A DNA stretch of 64,000 nucleotides from Gibbula magus (lineage: Eukaryota > Mollusca > Gastropoda > Trochida > Trochidae). The first letter of the stretch is position 1. Each line of letters opens with the position of its first letter. Under the pieces are notes generated by a model. The model was not told the origin of the DNA. It saw nothing but the letters and a program-made list of their open reading frames with translations, and did no database searches. The stretch is taken from the NCBI GenBank assembly GCA_936450465.1, contig OW388297.1, positions 60,144,581-60,208,580 of the forward strand, given 5' to 3'. Both the position numbers and the translations under genes were made by a program. Shown piece after piece: positions 11,117 through 21,177 of this stretch.

Positions 11117-11597
11117 CTGAAACAGAATATAAAAGGGATAAATGTAGTCAGAAGAGGTAATTCAAAATGTTTCATGAGATAACAAAGCAAACCCACATCC
11201 GCATACAAGTTTGTTGATTTGATGAACAAGATAAATTTGTGGAATTCTGCTGGATATTTGTGACAGTGCAACTGTGTAAACTGTATGCATAGGCAAATTG
11301 ATGCATGTTGAATTATAAGAGTGCATCATAATACAGTTCAAACATGTATCAGTTTTCCCATCAAAGTATAGTTCAACCATGTATTTCATCAACATTTGAG
11401 TTAATCAATATGTTTACATGCTTAATGAGTATAATGTATTTGCCTTTCATTACTTAATGATTAAAAAGGATAAGTTATAACAATGTCTAAAATAAAAGAA
11501 AACACAATATTTTCATCTTTATTAATCGTTCAAAGTTATCGACAGGAGAAATGGACACTTTGCGCTCAGCATTTGACAGAAATGCGTATAAGACAAC

Positions 11598-11940
11598 GGC
11601 CCCCCATCCAAGACTTATTGCAGGATGGGGGTCATTATTCAAATTGGCCTGAGGCCAAGCATTTATACCTAGCATGCTGCCTATCGTTCGTTCGATCAAC
11701 GCTATTTAAAGGTTAAAATGTCCCATGACCGTCATGTGACCCCTGTGCACATGCGCATGCAAGTGGAAGCTTATCTTGTTCTAGTCATATTTTACAGATG
11801 GAATATCATTTTCTTTAGTAGATTTTCTGGGTGGGTATCCATTAGCAATTATTTCTCAGGAATGGGTAGATATATATGCTTGGTCTCAGGCCAATTCCAA
11901 TAATGACCCCCATCCTGCAATAAATCTTGGATGGGGGGCC
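11598..11940 (-). repeat. Inverted repeats at the 3' end of the DIRS element
   Basis: Arms of about 70 bp at 11,598-11,667 and 11,872-11,940 are reverse complements, with GGCCCCCCATCCAAGA and TTATTGCAGGATGGGGGTC as landmarks. They lie just beyond the end of the tyrosine recombinase frame. DIRS retrotransposons end in inverted terminal repeats plus an internal complementary region, so the position fits. Which arm is the true terminus cannot be decided here. Confidence 0.6.
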
Positions 11941-12014
11941 ATTATTTTCCATTGAGCCTTCGGCTGTGCATATATACCTAGCATATTTAAAGAAGACAAA
12001 ATCATATTTCTTTT

Positions 12015-12418
12015 CTATTTTTTATTTGAAGTGAGGACTGCTTCATTAAACGTTTTGTTTGTCGCTTTTCTAAAATAAATTTTTTTGAATTTTTTTGCAG
12101 ATGTCCAATCTGCTGTATTCAACACGTCCTTGAGGGACCACCCCCCTTTTACTGCTGCAGATGCCACTGCTCCTCTGAACAAATGGGCTTTGAAGACTCT
12201 TGTGTCGACGCCGCTCAGGGTCAACACTTCACGCAACCAGCGTGCTATCGTGCTCGTATGAATGGGATTGGAATTCCTTTTACAACACAAAATATACCAT
12301 TTTTTCCAGGCAAGGTTATATTGCTTCCGAGTCCCTGCTCTCCAGGATTTGAGGACAACTCTTGCAATCTCCGCTGGAATTCTTCTGTCTTCAAGGCTTT
12401 TCAGGATTCAGCAACTGG
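12015..12418 (-). pseudogene. DIRS retrotransposon tyrosine recombinase, internally deleted
   Basis: Minus-strand frame starting near 12,418 with an N-terminal SAM-like segment (RIPAEIARVVLKSW, AGTRKQYNLAWKKW), then jumping directly to the C-terminal catalytic part (STIARWLREVL, FKAHLFRGAVASAA, KKFKKIYFRKA). The HxxR pair (HLFR) and a candidate nucleophile tyrosine are present. The middle of the enzyme, including the first catalytic arginine, is missing; family members have roughly 150-200 more residues between IHT and STIAR. In DIRS elements this enzyme integrates the circular DNA copy, replacing the usual DDE integrase. The copy is very probably inactive. Confidence 0.85.
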
Positions 12419-13317
12419 GACAAGCAGCAACTTCTTTCCTAGTGGGTGGTTGACTCCGTTGTGTGGCAGGACTAGGAGGTCTGCATGTCTTGGTAATCTG
12501 ATAGGATGAGAAACAAGACAATTTAATAAATCTGGGAACCATGGTTGTGTTTGCCAATGGAGCACTATGAGTATAAAGCTCATTCGACCTTGTCTTCTTT
12601 AATTTTTTTCAAAATTTTTGACAATAGATGAAAGGGGGGAAAGATATAGTTCAGATTTCCCCAACATATTGACAAGGCATCCACCCCAATACTGTCTGGT
12701 TCCGGAAACCATGATACAAACTTTTCTAATTGATTATTGAGTCTAGATGCAAAGAGGTCTATATCTGGCATAAAATGCATTTTACAGATCCTGTTAAAAA
12801 TTCCCCTCTTCAATTTCCACTCTGTGGTATCTGAGAAATTCCTTGACCAATAATCTGCAGTAACATTTACTCGTCCAGGAATATATTTTGCAGAGATGAA
12901 AATATTCCGATCCATGCACCACAGCCAAATTTCCATAGCAAGTTTATCCATCTTGACCAAGGTCATACCACCCAAATTGGAGATATATGCACAAGCAACC
13001 TAGCTATCTGACTGACACATAATATGCATATTTGAACAGGAAGAAAATAGAGATTTCAGCGCCAGGAAAATAGCCAGTAGTTCCAAGAAGTTAATATGGT
13101 TTTTACTTTCTGTCATTGACCATCTACCCACGAGCTGGAGGTCAGAGGTCAAACTATGCGCTCCCCAACCTGAAAGTGATGCATTGGATTGTATTGTGCA
13201 AGAGATTGTAGGTGGTCTAATTGATTTACCATTTTTGATTAAAACATTATCATACCACCATTGTACTTCTTCTAGGCTTTCTGACTCAAAACGGTTACAT
13301 TTTCGAAAGACATGTTA
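12419..13317 (-). pseudogene. DIRS RNase H and following conserved region, degenerate
   Basis: Reading on the minus strand after the reverse transcriptase, an RNase H-like stretch is recognisable in several frames (ASLSGWGAHS, HINFLELLAIFLAL). It is followed by the open segment 12,580-12,975 with KYIPGRVNVTADYWSRN (the end of RNase H) and MPDIDLFASRLNNQLEKFVS. The last motif is common to DIRS-like polyproteins between RNase H and the recombinase. Stops and frameshifts occur between 12,976 and 13,317. RNase H removes the RNA template during cDNA synthesis. Confidence 0.8.
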
Positions 13318-14156
13318 TCAGGTAAGCCCGCTATCTTGTCTCTTTCGAGAGATCAATAGTATAAAGGACCTTCCGGAATTGCCGGAAAAGAGTTTACAAG
13401 CTATCCAATAAACGAAGCCAGTTTCCGAACAGTGATATTTGTTGAGTGCAGAATACAGAGAGCTCGAGTTTTCCCCTTTTTGTTGAGGAAGAAATATCTT
13501 GAATGGTACAGAGTCAATCAGGAAGCCTAAATAGACTATTCTTTGGCTTGGTTGAAAACTCGCCTTTTCGCGGTTAATAGTAAACCCAACAGATGAAAGA
13601 GTACTTGCTAATATATTGACATGCTCCTGACAAGTTCCAGGAGAGATGTTCATGACCAATGAATCATCAATGTAATATGGACATCGGATCCCCTTTCCTC
13701 TAAGGGAAGCATAGATAGGTTTAAGTATTTTAGTGAACACCCTCAGAGAGGAGCTGAGACCGAAAGGTAGGACAACAAACTTAAATAGACGTCCTCTCCA
13801 AATAAACTGATTTTATTTTAATAAATATTTTTGTGAATCTTGATGTATAGGTACTGAAAAATATGCGTCCTTCAGATCAATTAAGGCAAAATAGTCACTT
13901 TTCTGGATTTGGTCCAACACCAATAAAAAATGTTCCTGTTTAAAGTGCTCGTAATGAACAAAAGAAATCAGTTCTCTCAAATTAATGACTGGTCTAAATT
14001 TCCCATTTGGTTTGGCTCTTAAGAAGATGTTCGATATAAGCTCGTTTTTCTCATGTGTGCTTTCAGCTATTGCACCTTTTCTCAATAAAGTTTCTACTTC
14101 TTCATCTATAACAAGTTTTTCAGATTCAGCAAATGAGATAGCTTTAGGGATATAAC
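13318..14156 (-). pseudogene. DIRS reverse transcriptase, broken by stop and insertion
   Basis: Minus strand. Motifs in order: FLRAKPNGKFRPVINLREL, YFALIDLKDAYFSVPIH, RLFKFVVLPFGLSSS and the catalytic box CPYYIDDSLVMN (YIDD). Downstream, GFTINREKASFQPSQRIVYL is the usual RT thumb-side motif. A stop or frameshift lies at about 13,812 between KYLLK and the LPFGL box, and frame changes occur near 13,318. The N-terminal part is separated from the rest by the transposon inserted at 14,165. RT of DIRS type copies the element RNA into DNA. Confidence 0.9.
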
Positions 14157-15296
14157 ATTGAACTCACAGGGGCTTGTATCGCTGAAAACAAACAGTTCCT
14201 AGGTCCAATACTACGATACGACATACCTATACTTATAAATAAAGAAAGGGATGCAACGCCTAATTTACCCCCTGTCCAATCAAGTCCAAATTTCAAAATG
14301 TTAACACACTTTGTACACCTAAAACACATTGTAGAATTAAAGCACAGTGATTACTCGTTCGATTAAAACAAACATCAACACAATCGGTCCATTACTTCTA
14401 AAGTTATGACGCTTCAAACACGATTTTTTACCTGTCAAACTCGAGTGGGCCAAAATGGTGTCTCAGCAATACATCGACAAAAATCGAGGAAAAAGCCGAT
14501 ATTTCATTCCTAGCAAAAGCAATCAATCTCGAAAAGAGTTTTCTTCTATCACTTTACATCCCTGATACATTTGTCATACTTGAATAGTTCGGGTATCTTA
14601 CCGTAACAACTTTATTGCAACTTTCGTGTAAGTACAGGCATTTCATCGAGCGACCTGCGCCATTTTGGAGGAGGATCCGGATCAGTTCGTACCGAAACTG
14701 GTTCGTCCCAGGGTCGGTTTGTATTGGTCGGTGTCCCCGTTTTGAGTGGAACCGGTTTTGGTACGAACTGATCCGGATCCTCCTCCAAAATGGCGCAGGT
14801 CGCTCGATGAAATGCCTGTACTTACACGAAAGTTGCAATAAAGTTGTTACGGTAAGATACCGGAACTATTCAAGTATGACAAATGTATCAGGGATGTAAA
14901 GTGATAGAAGAAAACTCTTTTCGAGATTGATTGCTTTTGCTAGGAATGAAATATCGGCTTTCTCCTCGATTTTTGTCGATGTATTGCTGAGACACCATTT
15001 TGGCCCACTCGAGTTTGACAGGTAAAAAATCGTGTTTGAAGCGTCATAACTTTAGAAATAATGGACCGATTGTGTTTATGTTTGTTTTAATCGAACGAGT
15101 AATCACTGTGCTTTAATTCTACAATGTGGTTTAGGTGTACAAAGTGTGTTAACATTTTAAAATTTGGACTTGATTGGACAGGGGGTAAATTAGGCGTTGC
15201 ATCCCTTTCTTTATTTATAAGTATAGGTATGTCGTATCGTAGTATTGGACCTAGGAACTGTTTGTTTTCAGCGATACAAGCCCCTGTGATTGAACT
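14157..15296. mobile_element. Fold-back (long-TIR) transposon with 8-bp target duplication inside the DIRS gene
   Basis: The element spans 14,165-15,288 (1,124 bp) and is flanked by the direct duplication ATTGAACT (14,157-14,164 and 15,289-15,296). Its ends are CACAGGGGCTTGTATCGCTG and the exact inverse. The arms run about 540 bp each and are nearly identical to each other, meeting in a short centre near 14,730. No transposase is encoded. An 8-bp duplication suits hAT or P-type transposases; the terminal CACAGGGG does not decide between them. It interrupts the DIRS frame before the LLRKGAIAES segment, so it is younger than the DIRS copy. Confidence 0.9.
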
Positions 15297-15895
15297 GGCA
15301 TATCATCAAATTCTATTTTATTCCCTGATATTGCTTTGATAGTCCATTGGTCATTGGAGAAGTGTTTCCAGACATTGACATGTGATTTTAGTTTTGCTAC
15401 TTCACTAACCTGGTTTAATGGTTTCTGGCCTGAGACTGAGACGAGTCCATGTTTAGGTTTGGGGATGTCGATGAAGGTCTGCCTCTTCCCCTGGGTCTCA
15501 AGTTTCTGTGTCCATTAAGATCCTGGATCCCTGTAGTTACCATATCCCCTTAGTATCGGGTAAGGGTTGTATCTTCTGAAGCTGGATGATCCTCTCCCCC
15601 TGTATTGAGGTTGCCAGTTCAGGTCCCTGCCTATCTTTATTGCCGACTCACAAATTTTAATTTCTTTCGCCAAGTCGTCCCCAAAAAGATTTGTAGTCCC
15701 TGGAGTGTTCAAAGAGCACAGTTTTCCATATTTTTGACGTAGGTGTAGTCTTAGTTGATACCGTCTACGAAGGCCGAGTTTGAACTGAGCTTGACCCAAT
15801 AGGGTCGAGTCCTGTAAACAGGTCCTTGTATCTTTTGAGTTTATTCTTGGGTTCTCCGCTAGCTTGGTTATAGTTCTCCGCTAGCTTGGTTAAGT
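15297..15895 (-). pseudogene. DIRS Gag-like region and start of reverse transcriptase, 5'-truncated
   Basis: Minus strand. The open segment 15,515-15,799 carries LRRRYQLRLHLRQKYGKLC, NLFGDDLAKEIKICE and YRGRGSSSFRRYNPY, like the basic C-terminal part of DIRS Gag proteins. After a stop it continues towards RT with QGKRQTFIDIPKPKHGLVS and IKAISGNKIEFDDMP, and reaches the fold-back insertion. The upstream end is cut near 15,893 where family H begins; a 21-bp direct duplication (GTTCTCCGCTAGCTTGGTTA) lies at that boundary. Confidence 0.75.
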
Positions 15896-16545
15896 CAAGG
15901 TTAAAGTTTACTGAAGATGTCCACTGCGGCAAGGTCAAGGTTAAAATCACAAGGTCAAATATGATGACCTCATCTGAAAGGTCTCATCACAAGGTATGCA
16001 CATGCCAAGTATGAAAGCCGTAACTCTTAACAATCAAAAGTTATGGCCAAGGTTAAAGTTTTTTGAAAATGTTCATTGCAGCAAGGTCAAGGTCACAAGT
16101 TCAAATATGATGACCTCATCTGAAAGGTCTCATCACAAGGTATGCACATGTCAAGTATGAAAGCTCTAGCTCTGAGCAATCTAAAGTTATGGCCAAGGTT
16201 AAAGTTTTCTGAAATTGTCAATTGCGGCAAGGTCAAGGTCACAAGTTCAAATATGATGACCTCATCTGAAAGGTCTCATCACAAGGTATGCACATGTCAA
16301 GTATGAAAGCTCTAGCTCTGAGCAATCTAAAGTTATGGCCAAGGTTAAAGTTTTCTGAAATTGTCAATTGCGGCAAGGTCAAGGTCACAAGGTCAAATAT
16401 GATGACCTCAACTGAAAGGTCTCATCACAAGGTATGCACATGCCAAGTATGAAAGCCCTAGCTCTGAGCAATCCAAAGTTATGGCCAAGGTTAAAGTTTT
16501 TGTGGACAAACACACAGACAGACGGACGGACAGACAGATGGACAG
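15893..16545 (+). repeat. Family H element, 5'-truncated, four monomers
   Basis: Four ~145-149-bp monomers with GATGACCTCATCTGAAAGG and TATGGCCAAGGTTAAAG, followed by a GGAC/AGAC tract (GACGGACGGACAGACAG). The normal 3' module (AAGCCCATCGGGCC) is absent; the sequence passes into GGTGAAAAACAATATAT. Same orientation as the copy at 3,624. Confidence 0.8.
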
Positions 16546-17089
16546 GTGAAAAACAATATATAAAATATTTATAAGCTTTAATGGATTTTACGGGTGCTTC
16601 TTCCACTCTTTAACTCTAAGCATTGCATGCAACGTTATATCAGCTGATATGGTGCAGTCTTCAGTGCAAGGAGCTCAAGCTGCCAAGCTCTTTGCAGCGT
16701 TCATTGCACCATTTTGGGTTTACTTAAGCTACAGTGATGTTGGGAGTTTTGTAGAATAGCAGACGCCAAAACAATTATGAAGTAGATCTTAATTAGCAAA
16801 GTAATTCCTTGTCAAAAACATCATGTCTAGAGCCAGAGAGGGTCTACCCTCAGGTATAGTAATGCTTAAACTCTCATTTGTTAATCCATGGTCATGACGT
16901 CACTCTATTGTGTTTTCAGTTGATTATTATTTAGGAATCTACTGGTCATTGACTGTCCCAGTCAGGAGGGGTGTTAGGTTTAGACATTTTCAGTAATGGT
17001 ACATTTTTCGAGACTGATGTATTTTGTCTTGGTGTATAGGATAGGATCTTAAAATATCTAGACTACTATAGACAAATTATTTTTTGTAA
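16546..17089. other. Intronic sequence, nothing recognised
   Basis: About 540 bp without convincing open frames, tandem repeats or inverted termini. Confidence 0.5.
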
Positions 17090-17166
17090 TGCATGAACCT
17101 GGAATCGAACATGCAACCCTTCGCTTGGTAGTCAGCGCTTCTAACCACTAGGCCACAAGACGCTGT
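17090..17166 (-). repeat. tRNA-like SINE head or tRNA pseudogene
   Basis: On the minus strand an exact RNA polymerase III A box (TGGCCTAGTGG, 17,145-17,155) is followed by a B box (GTTCGATTCC, 17,101-17,110) at a spacing right for a tRNA. Acceptor-stem pairing is poor and no CCA-side stem is convincing, so this is more likely the promoter head of a SINE than a working tRNA. Confidence 0.55.
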
Positions 17167-17457
17167 AACAAACCTTAGGATTGTTTGTCAGTAAGAATCC
17201 CGCATTCTATTCAATGCACGGAAGGCATGAAAAGGCAGATTTTTAGCTGTCAATCACATCGCTTCGCGTGGAAGTTTTGCGCTGCACGTGCGTGGAAAAA
17301 TCCATTTCATGAGGGTCGCAGCTACTTGTACCATATCCGATGAATGAGCACCGAAATTTGCAAAATAATTGATTTTGGTGTCCCATAATTGAAATTTATT
17401 GTTTCAAATGTAAAATGATCACATATGCATGTTTCGTGACGTCATACATGGATTAAG

Positions 17458-17542
17458 ATGGAGAATGCATTCGGAGCAGTGGATTCGTTAAAAATAATTA
17501 TTTTTAACGAATCCACAGCTCCTATATCATGCTTTCTCCATT
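17458..17542. repeat. Palindromic MITE-like hairpin
   Basis: An inverted repeat with core GTGGATTCGTTAAAAATAAT and its complement, and diverged outer arms (ATGGAGAATGCATTCGGAGC against CTCCTATATCATGCTTTCTC). It lies 183 bp from the Ginger element and is unrelated to it in sequence. Confidence 0.65.
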
Positions 17543-17989
17543 ACATCTTCTTATCAGCCCATGTTGTCTGTTTTAATGTGTAGAGTACTGGGCAAGTGTT
17601 AGTTCATGCATAAAATTATGTAAACTCTACTATCATGTTGAGTAAGTTTTCCTGACATTTTGTCACTTAGTAAGATTTTATTTGAGTTATATTTCAGTAT
17701 GTTCCAGTTGCAAGTAGCATATATATGTCGTGCCCAATTCCCGGAATTGCTCATTCCCTGGGTTTGGGCAACAACGTTGCCCAATCCCCGTCAATGGTCG
17801 GGGGCTTGCCCAATCCCAGTGATTGGTCAGCTAATCCCTGAGAATGAGCAGTGTTAACGACTGCTCATTCCCTGGGATTGGATGATTACGCTTACACAAG
17901 CTGATTGATTGTATTGCTGGGCTGTGAACTTTACTTAGCCTCTTTATATACTATGTATTTGTCATTTTGCTTCACATAACATCTGGACC

Positions 17990-18688
17990 ATGGAGCAAAA
18001 GGTAAAGTTCGATAGCTTAGTCAACACGAACACCTTCTCAGTTATTTTAAAAGAAGAATATGACATTACAATAGCAGATGTCGTATCAGCTAAAATCAAG
18101 ACAGCAACTAAAGAAAAGAGAGAATATAGACTACTGCAGAAATTTGATGTGTTTGATATCGGCGGACTGAAGAAATGGATTAAGAAAGGAACTGAAAAGG
18201 ATCCCAAATACTTCGTACCATTTGAGGAGTTATATTACGTTATTAAAGAGGCTCACCATAACTGTGGACACGTTGGCGAAAAACGGACTGCGTATGAAGT
18301 AAGTAAAAAATATGAAAACGTAACAAGGGATCAGATAAAGAGTTTCATTTCTGTGTGCGAGAACTGTCAGTTGAAGAAACCGAAATCATCAAAGGGAGTG
18401 ATTTTAAAGCCAATTCTTTCAGAAACGTTTCTCTCTCGTTGTCAAATTGATTTAATTGACATGCAAACTGAACCTGATTCTGGCTACCGCTACATCATGC
18501 ACTGTCAAGATCACATGACTAAATTTTCAGTATTAAGACCTCTTAAATTCAAGAGAGCAGCAGATGTAGCATTTGAACTTGTGGATATTTTTACAACATT
18601 TGGTGCGCCTAGGATATTGCAAAGTGATAATGGCCGTGAATTTGTTGCAGAGGTGATTGATGAAGTTGTCAAAATATGGCCGAGTTAA
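17990..18688 (+). pseudogene. Ginger transposase: H2C2 zinc finger and integrase core, truncated by frameshift
   Basis: A 232-codon frame. The zinc-binding H2C2 region is at residues 89-126 (HHNCGH, then CENCQLKKPK). The rve-type catalytic core follows: the first acidic residue in CQIDLIDMQT (about D154) and the second in ILQSDNGREF (D213). The frame ends after VVKIWPS, where a single-base deletion shifts to the next frame, which continues LTIVHGQARHPQSQGSVERA and supplies the catalytic glutamate. This is the closest coding match to KRBA2/SCAND3-like and Ginger integrases. It is not a retrotransposon gene here: DNA-transposon termini flank it and no RT is present. Confidence 0.85.
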
Positions 18689-18946
18689 ACTATTGTGCAT
18701 GGACAGGCTAGGCATCCACAGAGTCAAGGAAGTGTCGAACGGGCAATGGATGACGTGTCAAGTGAGCAAATATCAGTGAGGGCAGCAGCAAGATTGGACA
18801 GTGTTGGAACTGGTCAGGGCTACAACACATGTAACTGCAATGGGCAATGTAGCAGCAAGCATTGCATGTGCTTTAAGGCTGGAAATAAGTGCTCCAGTCA
18901 TTGCCACCCACGAAATGCTAAATGCAAAAATAAGAAGCTGCTTTAA
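18686..18946 (+). pseudogene. Ginger transposase C-terminal part: DDE glutamate and CXC cysteine domain, deleted middle
   Basis: This frame starts with HGQARHPQSQGSVERA, the third catalytic residue of the integrase, and then jumps within about 25 residues to a cysteine-rich tail (TCNCNGQCSSKHCMC, KAGNKCSSHCHPRN) and a stop at 18,946. The tail is a CXC (tesmin/TSO1-like) DNA-binding motif, known at the C-terminus of Ginger-like transposases. Full-length relatives have about 200 or more residues between the two, so the centre has been deleted. Confidence 0.75.
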
Positions 18947-19865
18947 CTTTGTTTGAAATTGCTATTTTAAATTGTTTAAATAATTTTCTATTTTAGTCAT
19001 GAACTATTGTTAAATGTTGTCACTTTTCTGTTTATTTGTGTAATAAGGATCATTTTAATTGCTGTTAATGTCAGAATAAGTTAGGTTTTAAATTTTATTA
19101 ATAATGTATTTTTAGTACAGTTGTTTTGGTTTTGGATATTTTAGATTGTTTACCTTATACACATTTCAGTCTTAATAATGATTTGCTGTTAATGATCTTA
19201 CTTTTAAGTTCATTTGTTAAATTTGGATTTTTAAAATTATTAATGTTAGAATAAGTTAAATATTGATAATAATGAGTATTTAAATTTTGTTTGAAGTTTT
19301 TAATAAATAAATAAAGATTAAGTTCAATATTAATGATATAGTGTTGCATTTTAACTGCCTGATTACCATGTGTTACATTGTATCAAGAACTGTTTGTACA
19401 GAATAAACATTAATCAAGTGTAATAACTGTTGGCTCTCATTTGGTTTATATCTTTATCCTTGCTCATTCCCTGGGATTGGGCAAATTTAAATCTTATTTG
19501 CCCATTCCCGGGAATTGGGCAGGGGTGGTTGCTCAAACCCAGGGAATGGGCAAATCCGGGAATTGGGCACGACATATATATATTCAAGTAAAATTAATGC
19601 CTGCTACTCATATTTTCCCATTTGAATCAAATTACTTGTGTTATGATCACTGGTCAAACAATCTCAGAGTAAGTAATTCTTAGCAGAGTAACCAAGTGTA
19701 AAATAATTAATTACTAAGAGTTCATTTATATTCATTTCAATGATAGTTTGCTGATATTGTTTACTCTGTATAATGATTTGTAACTACATACTATTGAATT
19801 AATAACAGAACAGTAACTGTTAACAAAGTGTGTTTTCTGTTTGTTGCAGAACATGACTGTTTCCC

Positions 19866-20035
19866 GCCTTTTTCTCCCGGTGGGATTCTGCTGGGATCCC
19901 ACTGGGAACCACTGAATCCCGCTTTTTTGTACCAGTGGGATCCCACCTGGATAGTGCCAGAATCCCACCGGAATCCCGCTTTTTTCTCCCGGTGGGATCC
20001 CGCCGGAATCCAACTGGGATCCCACCGGAATATAT
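19866..20035. repeat. GGTGGGATCCC-rich palindromic minisatellite
   Basis: A run of variants of TCCCACCGGAATCCCGC and GGTGGGATCC, with self-complementary pieces such as GTGGGATCCCAC. About nine GGGAT or ATCCC units occur in 170 bp. It starts shortly after a possible splice-acceptor-like stretch (TTTGTTGCAG). It lies 235 bp from the ACTR3 exon at 20,270. Confidence 0.7.
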
Positions 20036-20049
20036 TTAAGAGGGGGTCA

Positions 20050-20236
20050 GGACCAAATGTATAAACTTTGATCCCCGAGGTGCAAGTAACCCTACCGCAA
20101 AGATTCAGCTTTGGGGATGTAGTTGCTCTTAAGCAGAAGTTGAAAATGTCGAATGTAGACGAACAGATACCAGATGAACCCCAGATGATGACTCATGTCA
20201 TAAACCCCTCTGGCCTTTCAGGCCTGATGAGCTAAA
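20050..20236 (+). repeat. 3' end of a family A-type element
   Basis: It begins with non-matching sequence (GATCCCCGAGGTGCAAG) and ends in the family 3' module: CATAAACCCCTCTGGCC, TTTCAGGCCTGATGAGCT. No GGAC tract or monomers. The end is 33 bp from the ACTR3 splice donor at 20,269. Confidence 0.65.
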
Positions 20237-20269
20237 AGCTACAAAGAAAAGTAAATCAATTTACATTAC

Positions 20270-20443
20270 CTCAGGATGAAAGAAAATCTCTGGTCCAAGA
20301 AATCTTTCATAGCCAACATCAACCGAGAATGATTGTTTTGTCACTGCATTTGTACTTTCAAACTTTTTCAACCATTTGCTTGGATCTTGGTCATATTTTG
20401 CAAATTCTTTGGCAATATCTGGACAGACATAACTGTACTTTTC
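20270..20443 (-). CDS. ACTR3: ACTR3 internal exon, 58 codons
   Basis: Minus-strand exon with acceptor TTTTTTCAG and donor GTAATG. It encodes [20 protein letters not shown] at its start and [18 protein letters not shown] at its end, matching Arp3 around human residues 229-286. The central [17 protein letters not shown] is the variable Arp3 insert (human sequence differs at about half its positions). 174 nt, open, phase 0 at both ends; it continues from ETAKAIK of the 58,074 exon and into FSNPDF of the 11,024 exon. The upstream intron is about 37.6 kb. Confidence 0.96.
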
Positions 20444-20563
20444 CTGAAAAAATAAAACGACACTGTTAAGTCTTTGATCAAGATTCCCATTTAATTATTT
20501 CTGAACTATATATTATGTTGATACAAACAAGCATGCAGAGTAGACTATATCTCCTCCCAAGTG

Positions 20564-20750
20564 GAACGAGAGTCATCAGAAGATGACATATCCCAATGGT
20601 CCTACATAATTTGCAAAACACATCTTTGAAAGATAATTGTTTATCTTTAAAGAACCACTTCATTTGGCGGGTAATACACGTCATGTACAGTTTCAGAAAG
20701 ATATGAAGAAGGGTTTTGAGTTTTGCTCCGGAAACAAACTTAACACTGAA
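20564..20750 (+). repeat. Family D 5' fragment
   Basis: It begins GAGTCATCAGAAGATGAC followed by ATATCCCAATGGTCC and continues through about one monomer (CAGTTTCAGAAAGATATGAA, TTTTGCTCCGGAAAC). It is cut where a family A start begins at 20,752. Confidence 0.75.
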
Positions 20751-20751
20751 A

Positions 20752-21045
20752 AATAGAGCCATTGGCTTTGTAACTCATTAGACTTTAAACAATAAATTAA
20801 ATAAATATAATTACATCAAAATGTTAATTTTCCAGGAGAATTTATTACAGGGCTGAGGCATAACAAATTTGAAATACTTGCGTACTTGGAAAAAGATGGA
20901 AACAGGGTTTTTTAGGTTGTGAACCCTGTGACACATATTTTGAGAATAAAGAATCCCAACAGGCTAAGGAGGCTGCATACAACATTTCAACTTTCTATGG
21001 CTGTTCATTCTTGAGAAGAAGATGTAAATAGGTATTTAGGTACAT
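20752..21045 (+). repeat. Diverged family A 5' fragment
   Basis: It begins AATAGAGCCATTGGCTTTG, a mutated form of the family A start hairpin, and holds about one diverged monomer (GAGAAGAAGATGTAAATAGG). It has no GGAC tract and no 3' end. Confidence 0.65.
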
Positions 21046-21177
21046 AGCTACAATTTGAACCAACCTGCAGAGGTTGCATATTCTTTGAAGAGGATCCTCC
21101 TTGGGGTACATATACGCATACAAATCATATTTTTGAATTATGACTGATGAAATTTAATTATTTTAATAAATAACCAT

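Larger units (their letters stand above)
17726..19574 (+). mobile_element. Ginger-type DNA transposon, internally deleted (1,849 bp)
   Basis: Inverted termini: the left end starts TGTCGTGCCCAATTCCCGG and the right end is its close inverse, CCGGGAATTGGGCACGACA. The flanks are TATA on both sides, consistent with a 4-bp target duplication, although the flanking (TA)n makes this less certain. Both subterminal regions repeat a motif of the type TGCCCAATCCC or GGGAATTGGGCA several times in both orientations, probably transposase binding sites. Inside is an integrase-like transposase with H2C2 and CXC domains. These features fit Ginger transposons, cut-and-paste elements with a retroviral-type integrase. 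A frameshift and a large deletion make this copy non-autonomous. Confidence 0.85.

Noticed and set aside
17090..17166. Functional tRNA gene on the minus strand
   Set aside because: A and B boxes are perfect, yet flanking stems do not pair convincingly.
17990..18946. Gypsy retrotransposon integrase
   Set aside because: No RT, no LTR; inverted TGTCGTGCCC termini and a CXC domain point to a Ginger DNA transposon.
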